From positions 1 to 64,000 of the forward strand of contig CAWUVH010000015.1 in the NCBI GenBank assembly GCA_963925895.1: a DNA stretch of 64,000 bases, given 5' to 3'. The notes beneath the pieces were generated by a model. The model was not told where the DNA came from. It searched no databases and saw nothing but the letters and a program-made list of their open reading frames with translations. Positions within the stretch are counted from its first letter, which is position 1, and every line of letters starts with the position of its first letter. A program made the position numbers and the translations under genes. This document shows positions 43,713-52,701 of the stretch, piece after piece. Source of the DNA: Eutrophovita sp913057845 (GTDB lineage: Bacteria; Pseudomonadota; Gammaproteobacteria; Burkholderiales; Eutrophovitaceae).

Positions 43713-44999
43713 TTAGATTCTATTATGTACTAAGCTGGCAACAAATGGGTGATTTAACGCAGCTGATACAGTCAAAAAAGATCCGCATATCACGATTCTA
43801 TCATTCGATTCGCTGACCTCGAGTAGTTTGTCCATCGCCTTATCCACCGAGCTCCATGCTATTACTTTATCTTTATCTAGACTTGTACTCCCCCGCGATA
43901 CGACGACATCCGGGTCAGCAGACCGGTCGCCCTCCAGTCCACACACGAACAACTGATCAGCTACAGAGGCCAGCAAGCTCATCATCTCGACGTATTGCTT
44001 ATCAGCCATCACTCCAAAAATAACTCTTGTTTTCCCCGCGAAGGGTGCCCGCTTCAATTCTCCGACTAAACTGGTTACAGACGCAACATTATGAGCCACA
44101 TCCAACACCACCAATGGGCGTGACGGCAACACTTGAAACCGCCCCAACCTTGCCGCCGTCAAGAGACCTTCCCGAATTGCCGCAGCATCGATTGGTAATA
44201 TATTTTTAAGAAGAGTAACGGCCTGAATTGCCACGCTCGCATTCGCCAACTGATGGTCCCCTTGCATGTGCGGAAAGGCTAAGTTCATCCGAGCTCCCTC
44301 TGTAGACCAGAATCTCCAACTAGAAGTCTCTCTTATAAAGCCAAAATCTCTGGCAATTAATTGCAGGTCAGCCCCTATCGCGGAAGCAGCATCTATGAGC
44401 GATTGAGGTGGGTCTTCATCTCCGCATATTGAGTATCCGTCACCACCTCGAAAAATTGCAGCTTTCTCGGCACCGATCTTCTCTCGGGTATCCCCCAAAT
44501 ACTCCATATGATCGAGTGCTACGTTCGTCACAATGGCGCAAATAGGATCTAAAACATTCGCAGCATCTAAACGGCCCCCAAGACCAATCTCTAAAATAAT
44601 TAAATCAGAACTTTGTCCTAGAAAAATATCCAGTGCTGCCAGAAATGAAAATTCAAAATAAGTAAGACTGACATCTCCTCGGGCATGATCTATTCGCTCA
44701 AATGAAGAAATGATGGCGTCATCATCAACCTCCACATTAGCCAGCCTAATTCTCTCATTGAAACGAATCAGATGTGGCGATGCAAACACACCTACGCGAT
44801 AGCCAGCCTTCGTATAAATCGCCTCCAGCAACGCGCACGTAGACCCCTTACCGTTAGTACCACCAACGGTAATGACGGGGCATTGAGGACGAAGTGACAT
44901 ATCCTGGATAACTGTTTGGAGTCGATCCAGACTTAGATCGATCTCTTTGTGGTGCGTCGAGTTAATACGACACAACCAATCTGCAAGCGATTTGCTCAA
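43713..44999 (-). CDS. folC: Bifunctional folylpolyglutamate / dihydrofolate synthase
   Basis: Adds glutamate to dihydropteroate and extends folate polyglutamate tails. The 428-residue Mur-ligase-like protein has the P-loop VGGTNGKGST (about residues 45-54), FASPHLIRFNERIRL near 74, LEIGLGGRLDAAN near 136 and VTNVALDHMEYLGDTREKI near 159. The start appears to be TTG at 44999, with only a weak AGG just before it, so the exact N-terminus is uncertain by a few codons. It follows accD by 46 bp. Confidence 0.95.
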   Translation of the reverse strand: MSKSLADWLCRINSTHHKEIDLSLDRLQTVIQDMSLRPQCPVITVGGTNGKGSTCALLEAIYTKAGYRVGVFASPHLIRFNERIRLANVEVDDDAIISSFERIDHARGDVSLTYFEFSFLAALDIFLGQSSDLIILEIGLGGRLDAANVLDPICAIVTNVALDHMEYLGDTREKIGAEKAAIFRGGDGYSICGDEDPPQSLIDAASAIGADLQLIARDFGFIRETSSWRFWSTEGARMNLAFPHMQGDHQLANASVAIQAVTLLKNILPIDAAAIREGLLTAARLGRFQVLPSRPLVVLDVAHNVASVTSLVGELKRAPFAGKTRVIFGVMADKQYVEMMSLLASVADQLFVCGLEGDRSADPDVVVSRGSTSLDKDKVIAWSSVDKAMDKLLEVSESNDRIVICGSFLTVSAALNHPFVASLVHNRI

Positions 45000-45045
45000 A
45001 GCCTAAGAAATAGAATATTTATAAAAATATAAATGAATACAACTA

Positions 45046-45915
45046 CTATGACATTCGAATGCGCGTGAACAACGACAATAGGTTGCCTAGCCGATCCTTC
45101 ATTTCTCGACGATCAATTATCATATCTATCGCACCATGTTCCAATAAAAACTCAGAACGCTGAAACCCATCAGGCAAGGTCTGCCTTACAGTTTGCTCGA
45201 TCACTCGTGGTCCAGCAAAGCCAATCAGAGCTCCCGGCTCAGCGATCACAACATCTCCTACCATAGCAAAACTAGCTGAGACTCCACCCATTGTAGGGTC
45301 AGTTAATACAGATATGAAAGGCAACCCTTGAGCAGATAGTTGCGAGATGGCTGCTGTCGTTTTCACCATTTGCATCAGAGAGGTCAACCCCTCCTGCATA
45401 CGAGCGCCGCCACTTGCTGAGAAACAAACAAAGGGAATCTTTTTAGCACAACTGCGACGCACTCCAGCAGCAAACCGCTCCCCAACCACGGAGCCCATCG
45501 AGCCACCTAAAAACGAAAATTCAAATGCTGCACATACGACAGAAATACCTTTTATTGTTCCTTGCTGGACAAGGAGGGCATCCGACTCAGATGTGGATTT
45601 TTGGGCCGCCAAGAGTCGGTCTTTATATTTTTTACTATCGACAAACTTGAGAAAATCTACAGGTTTTGTGTTCTGTCCAATATCGATTCGCTTACCCTCA
45701 TCAAAAATCGAGTCAAGGCGTTGTCGTGCATTCAACCGACCATGATGTGAACATTTTGGACATACCCGAAGACTTTCTTCTAATTCGGCTTGATAGAGAA
45801 CAGCCTCGCAGGTTGGACACTTACTCCACAACCCCTCTGGAACCGCCTTACGAGAACTCTTGGATGCATCAAATACATTAATTTTCGGCGGTAATATTTT
45901 TTGAAGCCAACTCAT
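45046..45915 (-). CDS. accD: Acetyl-CoA carboxylase carboxyltransferase subunit beta
   Basis: Transfers the carboxyl group from biotin to acetyl-CoA together with AccA. The 289-residue protein has the N-terminal zinc ribbon C33, C36, C52, C55 (CPTCEAVL and VCPKCSHHG). The carboxyltransferase core contains FSASGGARMQEGLTSLMQMVKT and LTDPTMGGVSASFAMVGDV, plus the oxyanion-type IGFAGPRVIEQT. It follows trpA by 28 bp within the trp-acc-fol run. Confidence 0.98.
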   Translation of the reverse strand: MSWLQKILPPKINVFDASKSSRKAVPEGLWSKCPTCEAVLYQAELEESLRVCPKCSHHGRLNARQRLDSIFDEGKRIDIGQNTKPVDFLKFVDSKKYKDRLLAAQKSTSESDALLVQQGTIKGISVVCAAFEFSFLGGSMGSVVGERFAAGVRRSCAKKIPFVCFSASGGARMQEGLTSLMQMVKTTAAISQLSAQGLPFISVLTDPTMGGVSASFAMVGDVVIAEPGALIGFAGPRVIEQTVRQTLPDGFQRSEFLLEHGAIDMIIDRREMKDRLGNLLSLFTRIRMS

Positions 45916-45943
45916 CTTGTCGTTATCTCCAGGGGATAAACCC

Positions 45944-46744
45944 TCATGTTTTATCTATAGCCACACGAATAGAGCGGATGAAATTTTCAACATTAGTCAC
46001 TACATTATTAGCATCCGATTCTTCAATCTCTTCCACCAACCGGCTACCAATCACCACCGCATCCGATAATTTGGCCACAGCCCTGGCCATCTCGCCATCT
46101 CTGATACCGAAACCCACACCCACCGGAACCTTTACATGTTTCTTTATTTCCTTAACTCTCACAGAAACATCATCTAAGTCTAAATGCCCAGCTCCCGTAA
46201 CCCCTTTGAGTGAGACGTAGTAAACATAACCAGTGGCTAAACCTGCCACATCCAAAATCCTTGACTCCAAAGTGGTTGGGGCCAGGAGGAAAATAGAATC
46301 AATCTGCTTCTCTTTAAGTGCAGCATTTAAGCGTCCGCTCTCTTCTGGTGGATAATCAACCACTAGGACACCATCCACACCAACGTCTGCGGCTCGGCCC
46401 ACAAATTCGTCAATACCAAGGGCTTCTATTGGGTTTGCATAACCCATTAAAACAATCGGAGTTTCTTGATTTATCTCACGAAATGTTTTAACTAGGTCGA
46501 GCACTTTACTCAAACTTGCTCCTCCAGCTAGAGCGCGCTCACTCGCCCTCTGAATGGTTGGGCCATCAGCGATCGGGTCTGAGAAAGGAATCCCCAGCTC
46601 GATAATATCCGATCCGCTACGCACCAAAGCGGACATCAAACTCAGAGTGGTTTCTAAATTAGGATCTCCTGCTGTTATAAAGGGAATGAGCGCTTTTCGA
46701 CCACTCTTAGATAACTCTTTAAATTTTTTCGCAATTCGTGACAT
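45944..46744 (-). CDS. trpA: Tryptophan synthase alpha subunit
   Basis: Cleaves indole-3-glycerol phosphate and channels indole to TrpB. The 266-residue TIM barrel has the catalytic pair E49 (DIIELGIPFSDP) and D60 (ADGPTIQRAS) at the standard positions. The phosphate-binding GFGIRDGEMA is near residue 212. It lies 55 bp after trpB. No trpE, D or C genes occur in the window, so the early pathway is encoded elsewhere. Confidence 0.98.
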   Translation of the reverse strand: MSRIAKKFKELSKSGRKALIPFITAGDPNLETTLSLMSALVRSGSDIIELGIPFSDPIADGPTIQRASERALAGGASLSKVLDLVKTFREINQETPIVLMGYANPIEALGIDEFVGRAADVGVDGVLVVDYPPEESGRLNAALKEKQIDSIFLLAPTTLESRILDVAGLATGYVYYVSLKGVTGAGHLDLDDVSVRVKEIKKHVKVPVGVGFGIRDGEMARAVAKLSDAVVIGSRLVEEIEESDANNVVTNVENFIRSIRVAIDKT

Positions 46745-46799
46745 AGGTGAAATATAGAACTCAATAAAAAGCTAGTTAAACATCTGAATCCACCCGCGA

Positions 46800-48017
46800 C
46801 TACAGACTAATATTGGAAGCCGTTGCAACCGTTGCCATGTCCTTATCACCTCGACCGGAAAGATTCACTAGTAATACTTGATCAGAATTCATTTCTGGAG
46901 CTATTTTCATCGCATGCGCTACTGCATGGGCTGTTTCCAGTGCGGGCATTATGCCTTCAATCCTTGTCAGTTTATGGAAAGCATCTAACGCCTCATCATC
47001 ATTAGCCGAAACATATTCCGCTCGCCCTATATCCTTCAGCCAAGAATGCTCTGGACCTACTCCAGGGTAGTCTAATCCCGCAGAAATAGAATGCGTCTCA
47101 ATAATCTGTCCATTATCATCTTGCATCAGATACGTGCGGTTGCCATGCAAAACACCAGGCGTGCCTGAGGCAAGTGGCGCCGCGTGTTTTCCTGTGTGTA
47201 TGCCAGATCCACCAGCCTCTACACCAATAAGACGAACACTTAAATCTTTAATGTAAGGATAGAAAACACCCAGCGCGTTAGACCCTCCCCCGACGCAAGC
47301 AATTACTGCGTCAGGCTGACGACCAATCACTTCTGGCATTTGAGTTTTTAACTCTTCTCCAACCACCGAATTAAAATCACGCACGATCATTGGATAGGGA
47401 TGTGGTCCTGCTACCGTACCTATAATATAAAAGGTGTCCTCTACATTAGTTACCCAGTCCCGCATAGCTTCGTTGAGTGCATCCTTAAGCGTCTTCGAAC
47501 CGCTCTCTACTGGAACAACCTCCGCACCAAGCAAACGCATTCGGTAAACATTACTGGCTTGACGTTTAATATCTTCCGAACCCATGTATACGACACAATC
47601 CATACCATACCGTGCCGCAACTGTCGCGGACGCAACTCCGTGCTGCCCCGCTCCCGTTTCAGCAATGATTCGTTTTTTACCCATATGACGGGCCAACAGC
47701 GCCTGTCCCACCGTGTTATTGACCTTGTGCGCTCCGGTATGGTTCAGGTCTTCACGCTTGAACCAGATCTGCGCACCTCCGAGCATTTCAGATAAACGCT
47801 TGGCATAGTAAACTGGGCTTGGCCGTCCCACAAAATGTTTTAGGTCATTATGAAATTCCTCCATAAAACTTGGAGTGTTCTTCAACTTTTCATAATTCTC
47901 TTTTAAATCCTCGAGTGCGTGTATTAAAGTCTCGGGCACAAAAACGCCACCATAGGGACCAAAATGACCCTTATCATCAGGAAAATTATAATTTTGTAAG
48001 TCTTCGTGCATCTGCAT
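46800..48017 (-). CDS. trpB: Tryptophan synthase beta subunit
   Basis: PLP enzyme that joins indole and serine to form tryptophan. The 405-residue protein has the PLP lysine K98 in HTGAHKVNN, the phosphate-binding GGGSNALG near 238, and the conserved KREDLNHTGAHK and AETGAGQHGVA stretches. GAGG lies seven bases before the ATG at 48017, which favours this over the ATG two codons later. The start lies 32 bp inside trpF, so the two are translationally coupled. Confidence 0.98.
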   Translation of the reverse strand: MQMHEDLQNYNFPDDKGHFGPYGGVFVPETLIHALEDLKENYEKLKNTPSFMEEFHNDLKHFVGRPSPVYYAKRLSEMLGGAQIWFKREDLNHTGAHKVNNTVGQALLARHMGKKRIIAETGAGQHGVASATVAARYGMDCVVYMGSEDIKRQASNVYRMRLLGAEVVPVESGSKTLKDALNEAMRDWVTNVEDTFYIIGTVAGPHPYPMIVRDFNSVVGEELKTQMPEVIGRQPDAVIACVGGGSNALGVFYPYIKDLSVRLIGVEAGGSGIHTGKHAAPLASGTPGVLHGNRTYLMQDDNGQIIETHSISAGLDYPGVGPEHSWLKDIGRAEYVSANDDEALDAFHKLTRIEGIMPALETAHAVAHAMKIAPEMNSDQVLLVNLSGRGDKDMATVATASNISL

Positions 48018-48651
48018 TTTTTACCTCATTAATAAAGTCTCGTACGAGCACCAGTTTCTTTAAACCTTTTAACACGCCCTCTACTCCAGAGCTCACATCA
48101 ACGGCCCAAGGCCGAACACAATCGATCGCTTTGGCAACGTTATTTGGCGTCAACCCACCCGCCAAGACAATTGGAATCTCTAATTCAGAAGGTATTAGGC
48201 CCCAGTCAAACGTCTCACCGGTACCCCCTCTTGCTCCTTGAGAATAAGCATCCAGCAACAGTCCGGATGCCCCTGCCCCTGCGTACATACTGCCATATTC
48301 TATCAAATCAACGTCATCAGTAACGCGAACCGCTTTTATGTAAGGCTTGCGAAACCCCGAACAGAAATCTGGCTTTTCGTCTCCATGAAACTGCAATAGA
48401 GTCAGATCGACTAATTCCAAGGTCTGCAACACCTGATCCTGAGTAGGATTTACAAAGAGCCCAACCGAAGAGACAAAGGGAGGCAAGTGCGTAACTATTT
48501 GTTGGGCCACTTTAAGATCAACGTTACGAGGACTTTCGGAACAAAACACCAGCCCGATCGCATCAACACCAAGCCTCACCACCCCAAGTGCATTTTCCAC
48601 CGAGGTTAAACCACAAATCTTGATAGCCGTAATATCATTCTTAATTATCAT
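47986..48651 (-). CDS. trpF: Phosphoribosylanthranilate isomerase
   Basis: Third step of tryptophan synthesis from anthranilate. The 221-residue TIM barrel has the catalytic cysteine C13 in IKICGLTS and an aspartate in LLLDAYSQGARGGTGETFDW near residue 133. VLAGGLTPNNVAKAI (about 176) and VDVSSGVEG follow. TrpF is free-standing, not fused to TrpC. Its last 32 bp overlap the start of trpB, and it follows truA by 9 bp. Confidence 0.97.
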   Translation of the reverse strand: MIIKNDITAIKICGLTSVENALGVVRLGVDAIGLVFCSESPRNVDLKVAQQIVTHLPPFVSSVGLFVNPTQDQVLQTLELVDLTLLQFHGDEKPDFCSGFRKPYIKAVRVTDDVDLIEYGSMYAGAGASGLLLDAYSQGARGGTGETFDWGLIPSELEIPIVLAGGLTPNNVAKAIDCVRPWAVDVSSGVEGVLKGLKKLVLVRDFINEVKNADARRLTKL

Positions 48652-48660
48652 AAATAATCT

Positions 48661-49464
48661 TTAAACAACAAAGGAAGCAATATCAACGCCGCCACGAGAT
48701 AACATGCGGGCGTCCGGAAGCTTCCACTGAGGATCATAATTTACTGATATCAAGTATAGTCCATTTGGGCTAAATGTTGGCGCTGCTATACTGCGATCTC
48801 TCGATTTTAGTATCTCCCTCATCCAGTCAACTGACTGCTTCCCGGCTCCAATATAAACCAAAGTCCCGACAATATTACGCACCATGTGATGCAGAAACGC
48901 ATTTGCCGTGATGTCGAAAATAATGACATCCCCAAATGCGCGAACGGAAATAGCCTCAACAGTCCTAACAGGACTCTTCGCCTGACATTCAGATGATCGA
49001 AATGCCGAAAAATCGTGTTGACCGATCAACGTTGACGCAGCCAAACTCATCGGCTGAACATCCAACTTCCTATGGTACCAACCAATTTTTTTAGCAAGTA
49101 ACGCAGGGCGCTGCTCTCTATTAAGCAGAAAATAACGGTAGGTTCGTCGTAGAGCGGAATATCGAGCGTGAAAATCCGGAGCCACCTCTGTAGCCCATAG
49201 CGCCGAGATATTCTCCGACACTAATGCATTTAATCCGCGCACCCAAGCCCCACTAGGGCGGACAACTTCGGTATCAAAATGAACAATCTGATATGTGGCA
49301 TGAACTCCCGCATCTGTTCGTCCAGCACAAAAAACACGAATCGGCTCTGCAGCAATCTGACTCAACCCCCTCTCAACTTCTCCTTGTATTGTGAAGGCAT
49401 CTGGTTGTATTTGCCAACCAGAAAAAGGTGAACCATCGTACTCAATACCTAAAGCTAATCTCAC
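48661..49464 (-). CDS. truA: tRNA pseudouridine synthase A (positions 38-40)
   Basis: Forms pseudouridine in the anticodon stem-loop of many tRNAs. The 267-residue protein has the catalytic aspartate D51 in FCAGRTDAGVHA and the family segment FSAFRSSECQAKSPVRTV near residue 153. LHHMVRNIVGTLVYIG is near 198. The start is GTG with GAGG five bases upstream. Its place between fimV and trpF is conserved in betaproteobacteria. Confidence 0.97.
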   Translation of the reverse strand: MRLALGIEYDGSPFSGWQIQPDAFTIQGEVERGLSQIAAEPIRVFCAGRTDAGVHATYQIVHFDTEVVRPSGAWVRGLNALVSENISALWATEVAPDFHARYSALRRTYRYFLLNREQRPALLAKKIGWYHRKLDVQPMSLAASTLIGQHDFSAFRSSECQAKSPVRTVEAISVRAFGDVIIFDITANAFLHHMVRNIVGTLVYIGAGKQSVDWMREILKSRDRSIAAPTFSPNGLYLISVNYDPQWKLPDARMLSRGGVDIASFVV

Positions 49465-49571
49465 AATTACCTCTTCAAAAAACCTTAGGACTTTGCCTGC
49501 GAAGCTCTAAATTAAAAACACTGCTTGAGCTAACGTCAAACGTAACGATAGAGTTGTGCTTCTCGGTTGAA

Positions 49572-51458
49572 TTAGGATTTCGATGACGGTGGGTTACCGA
49601 GATTCAAATCAATCGATGAAAGATCAAATGGCTTATTCATAGGTTGCCTTTCACTCGCAAATTTACCATCAGCGTACCGCTCATCACTGGGGTTAATCAA
49701 GTAGCCAAGTGCTATAACCCGCTCCCAATAGGCGCCCGCTTTATTGGTAATCTCAGAAACAATCTGAGCTATCTCATCAAACGAGACTAAGTCTTTTTGC
49801 CTAGAATAAACCTCTGCCAATTTAAGCAAAACATCGAGTCTCCCAGGCTCAAGCCTCAAAGCTTCTCTGAGTATTTTTTCCGCCTGAGGATAACGTCCAT
49901 AGGCAAGAAAAATATCAGCATCCTCAATAGGATCTTGATTGCGAGGCACACCGCTGACCTCCGAATCATCTCGCCTATTTTCATCAGCAATCTCGGCTGG
50001 ATTCAACTGATTCGTCGCGGCATCGAATTGACGACGCGCTTCGTACGAATCATTTTCATTGTCCATCCTATTTAAGCGTTTGGAAGCCCACAAACCAATG
50101 ATAAGCAGAAGTCCGACTGGAATAAAAAGGTATAAAGGCTGAGCCAAAATCGTCTCAATGAGCTTAGCCTGCCAGAGCGTCTCAACTTTTTTAGCGCCCG
50201 GGATATCCTGGATCGTTAGCGCCTCGGAAGGATCTGCGATATTGAGTGCTGAGCCACCTTCTCCTCTCGTTTGCGTCAACAACTTGAGGTTAGCAATTAT
50301 TTTCTCAAGGTCATCAGCTCGCCTCTTTTGTTCTTCTAAGGCTTTCTCCGTAGCAAGTAGTCGCTCTTGCAAACCTTCCAATGCACCACGTTCAGAACCA
50401 TCACCCTTGGAAATTTTAACCACATGAGAGCTCTGAGCACCGTCTTGAATATTAACTCGATCAGCAGAGGACCCTACTCGACCCGACTCTTTTCGGTCAG
50501 CATCATCGATGATGCCTTGCGTCTCGCTAGCCCGAGCGGCAAGATTAGTTCGATAAGCGCGCCAATCCGCCATTTGTATGCGGATCTCGTTGGTCGCCTC
50601 TGAAGTAGAAATAGTTCGCAGCTCGTTTTCAACGGGTATCCGAATCACATTCCCCGCTCTAAGACGATTCATGTTGTCGCCTACAAATGCCTCTCTATTT
50701 TTACGAAAAATACTGACCAGCATTTGCTCAAGTGAAAATCCAGATAGCTGCTCTTTCTTAGCAATTTTTGATAACGTATCACCCGGACGCACAACAATCT
50801 GTCGCACAGATTTTGGTGCGGGCACGGAGTTAACAACGTCTATTTCTACAGCAGCATCTTGCTTATTCTCGGCAAATTCAGGCAGATCCTCAGCATCCAA
50901 TGGCAATGAATCAACCTCATTAACGACAGGGCTATCTGGGTCTTTAGCCGTAGCAATCTCGGTTTTAATAACCTCCCGCTCAACCTCCAAAAAAGTAGGC
51001 GCATCAATGCGGGGAGGTTCCTCCAACGGGGGGAGAGATAGACGCTCACCAACGAGTAGTGGCGGATCTATAAACGCAACATAGGTTCGGCTAACCTTTC
51101 CTTCTGGACCGACTAGGTCAACTTGCAGATCAATAACCACCTCGTTAACGGCATCCTCCGTTGACAAATGAATTATTGACCCATTGGCGGTGCTTTCGAA
51201 TCGGAGGTTAATTCTCGAGATCAGATCGTTGTAAATCAAACCCTGCACGTCATAGGAAGACGGGGACGCCATGGAGACAGTTACCACTCGAGCATCAAGC
51301 TCTGCAGCGTCATAAATGACTATGTATGCCTTTAAAGGCTCGCCAAGAGCTGAGTCCACTGACAAAGGCCCCATGCGGACCGCATGAGCCGTTAAACCCG
51401 TCGAAACAAGGACTAAAGCAATAAATACTTTAATAGTATATGTGATGTTCTTAAACAA
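49572..51458 (-). CDS. fimV: FimV/HubP-like polar hub protein (short form)
   Basis: Inner-membrane protein with a peptidoglycan-binding periplasmic part, linked in relatives to cell-pole organisation and type IV pili or twitching. The 628 residues show a signal peptide (to about 26) and the FimV N-terminal domain (about 27-145). A LysM domain lies at about 220-275 (IVVRPGDTLSKIAKKEQL). A coiled coil (about 355-395), a membrane helix (440-460) and a cytoplasmic TPR-like region (about 510-585) ending in LSSIDLNLGN follow. It is shorter than the roughly 900-residue Pseudomonas protein. The start is TTG with AGAGAGG about nine bases upstream. It lies between asd and truA. Confidence 0.92.
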   Translation of the reverse strand: MFKNITYTIKVFIALVLVSTGLTAHAVRMGPLSVDSALGEPLKAYIVIYDAAELDARVVTVSMASPSSYDVQGLIYNDLISRINLRFESTANGSIIHLSTEDAVNEVVIDLQVDLVGPEGKVSRTYVAFIDPPLLVGERLSLPPLEEPPRIDAPTFLEVEREVIKTEIATAKDPDSPVVNEVDSLPLDAEDLPEFAENKQDAAVEIDVVNSVPAPKSVRQIVVRPGDTLSKIAKKEQLSGFSLEQMLVSIFRKNREAFVGDNMNRLRAGNVIRIPVENELRTISTSEATNEIRIQMADWRAYRTNLAARASETQGIIDDADRKESGRVGSSADRVNIQDGAQSSHVVKISKGDGSERGALEGLQERLLATEKALEEQKRRADDLEKIIANLKLLTQTRGEGGSALNIADPSEALTIQDIPGAKKVETLWQAKLIETILAQPLYLFIPVGLLLIIGLWASKRLNRMDNENDSYEARRQFDAATNQLNPAEIADENRRDDSEVSGVPRNQDPIEDADIFLAYGRYPQAEKILREALRLEPGRLDVLLKLAEVYSRQKDLVSFDEIAQIVSEITNKAGAYWERVIALGYLINPSDERYADGKFASERQPMNKPFDLSSIDLNLGNPPSSKS

Positions 51459-51530
51459 ACTTACTAACCTCTCTATTCATTTCCTGCCCCTAATTAACTG
51501 CAGAATAGCATGCCGAGTTTTGGATCTCTA

Positions 51531-52643
51531 TTACCCTCGGTCAATCAAAATACGTAGCATCCTTCTCAGAGGCTCAGCGGCCCCCCAAAGCAACTGATCA
51601 CCCACAGTGAATGCTGAATATACGTTATCAGCTAGATTTAATTTTCGAACTCGTCCAATCGGAATATTTAGCGTGCGGGTAACATTAGTCGGTGAAAGCA
51701 TAGAAATAGTAGACACTTTTTCATTTGGAACCACAGACACCCACTCGTTGGCCTGGTCTAAAATGAGCTCTACTTCAGGAGCCGGGATCGATTTAGAGAG
51801 CTTAAAAGTCAAGGCTTGACTATGACATCTCATGGCCCCCACCCTGACACAGATACCCTCAATGGCAATAGGATTTTCTTCTCTACATAATATTTTATTA
51901 GTTTCCGCTTGCGCCTTCCACTCCTCTTTACTCTGGCCATTTCCTAAGTCAGAATCTATCCACGGAATGAGGCTTCCAGCTAAGGGGGCACCGAAGTGCT
52001 CAGTCGGAAACTCTTTAGCCCTCATACGATCAAGCACGAGCGCATCAATATCCAATATTTTCCCTGCAGACGAAGACAGCTCACTTTGAGCTGCATCGTA
52101 AATTGAGCCCATCTGCAGTAATAATTCGCGCATATTTCGGGCTCCCGCACCAGAAGCAGCCTGGTACGTCATCGTAGAAACCCATTCAACCAATCCTTCT
52201 CGAAACAATCCGTGCATCGCAAGCGCCATGAGGCTCGTCGTGCAATTACCACCAATAAAATCTTTTTTGCCAATACTTAAAGCAGCATCGATATCACCAC
52301 CATTAATCGGATCTAGGACAATTACAGAGTCTGGTGACATGCGAAGCGTCGATGCCGCATCTATCCAATAACCCGACCAACCTGATTCTCGAAGGGGACC
52401 ATGCACATGCTTCGTGTAAGCTCCGCCCTGACACGAAATAATCACATCCATCCCTGACAACTGATTCAGACTGTTTGCATCGCGCAAAACAACCTCTACA
52501 CCGCCCAATGGAACGACTGACTGACCCACCTGAGATGTACTAAAAAATGTAGGGTTTATCTTATCAAAATCCTTCTCAGCACTCATGCGTTGCATGAGCA
52601 CAGAACCTACCATTCCTCTCCAACCAACCAACCCTACTTGCAT
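51531..52643 (-). CDS. asd: Aspartate-semialdehyde dehydrogenase
   Basis: Reduces aspartyl phosphate for lysine, threonine and methionine synthesis. I start it at the ATG at 52643 (370 residues), where AAGGG lies nine bases upstream; a TTG three codons earlier is possible. The Rossmann motif VGLVGWRGMVGSVL, the nucleophile C134 in GGNCTTSLMA and VPWIDSDLG-like residues follow the Gram-negative (E. coli) type. It follows leuB; asd-fimV-truA is a conserved order. Confidence 0.97.
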   Translation of the reverse strand: MQVGLVGWRGMVGSVLMQRMSAEKDFDKINPTFFSTSQVGQSVVPLGGVEVVLRDANSLNQLSGMDVIISCQGGAYTKHVHGPLRESGWSGYWIDAASTLRMSPDSVIVLDPINGGDIDAALSIGKKDFIGGNCTTSLMALAMHGLFREGLVEWVSTMTYQAASGAGARNMRELLLQMGSIYDAAQSELSSSAGKILDIDALVLDRMRAKEFPTEHFGAPLAGSLIPWIDSDLGNGQSKEEWKAQAETNKILCREENPIAIEGICVRVGAMRCHSQALTFKLSKSIPAPEVELILDQANEWVSVVPNEKVSTISMLSPTNVTRTLNIPIGRVRKLNLADNVYSAFTVGDQLLWGAAEPLRRMLRILIDRG

Positions 52644-52701
52644 TTTAATCAACCCTTAAAACCTAAAGATAAAACATAGTGAAAAGCAGTTTTTCTAACT
52701 A

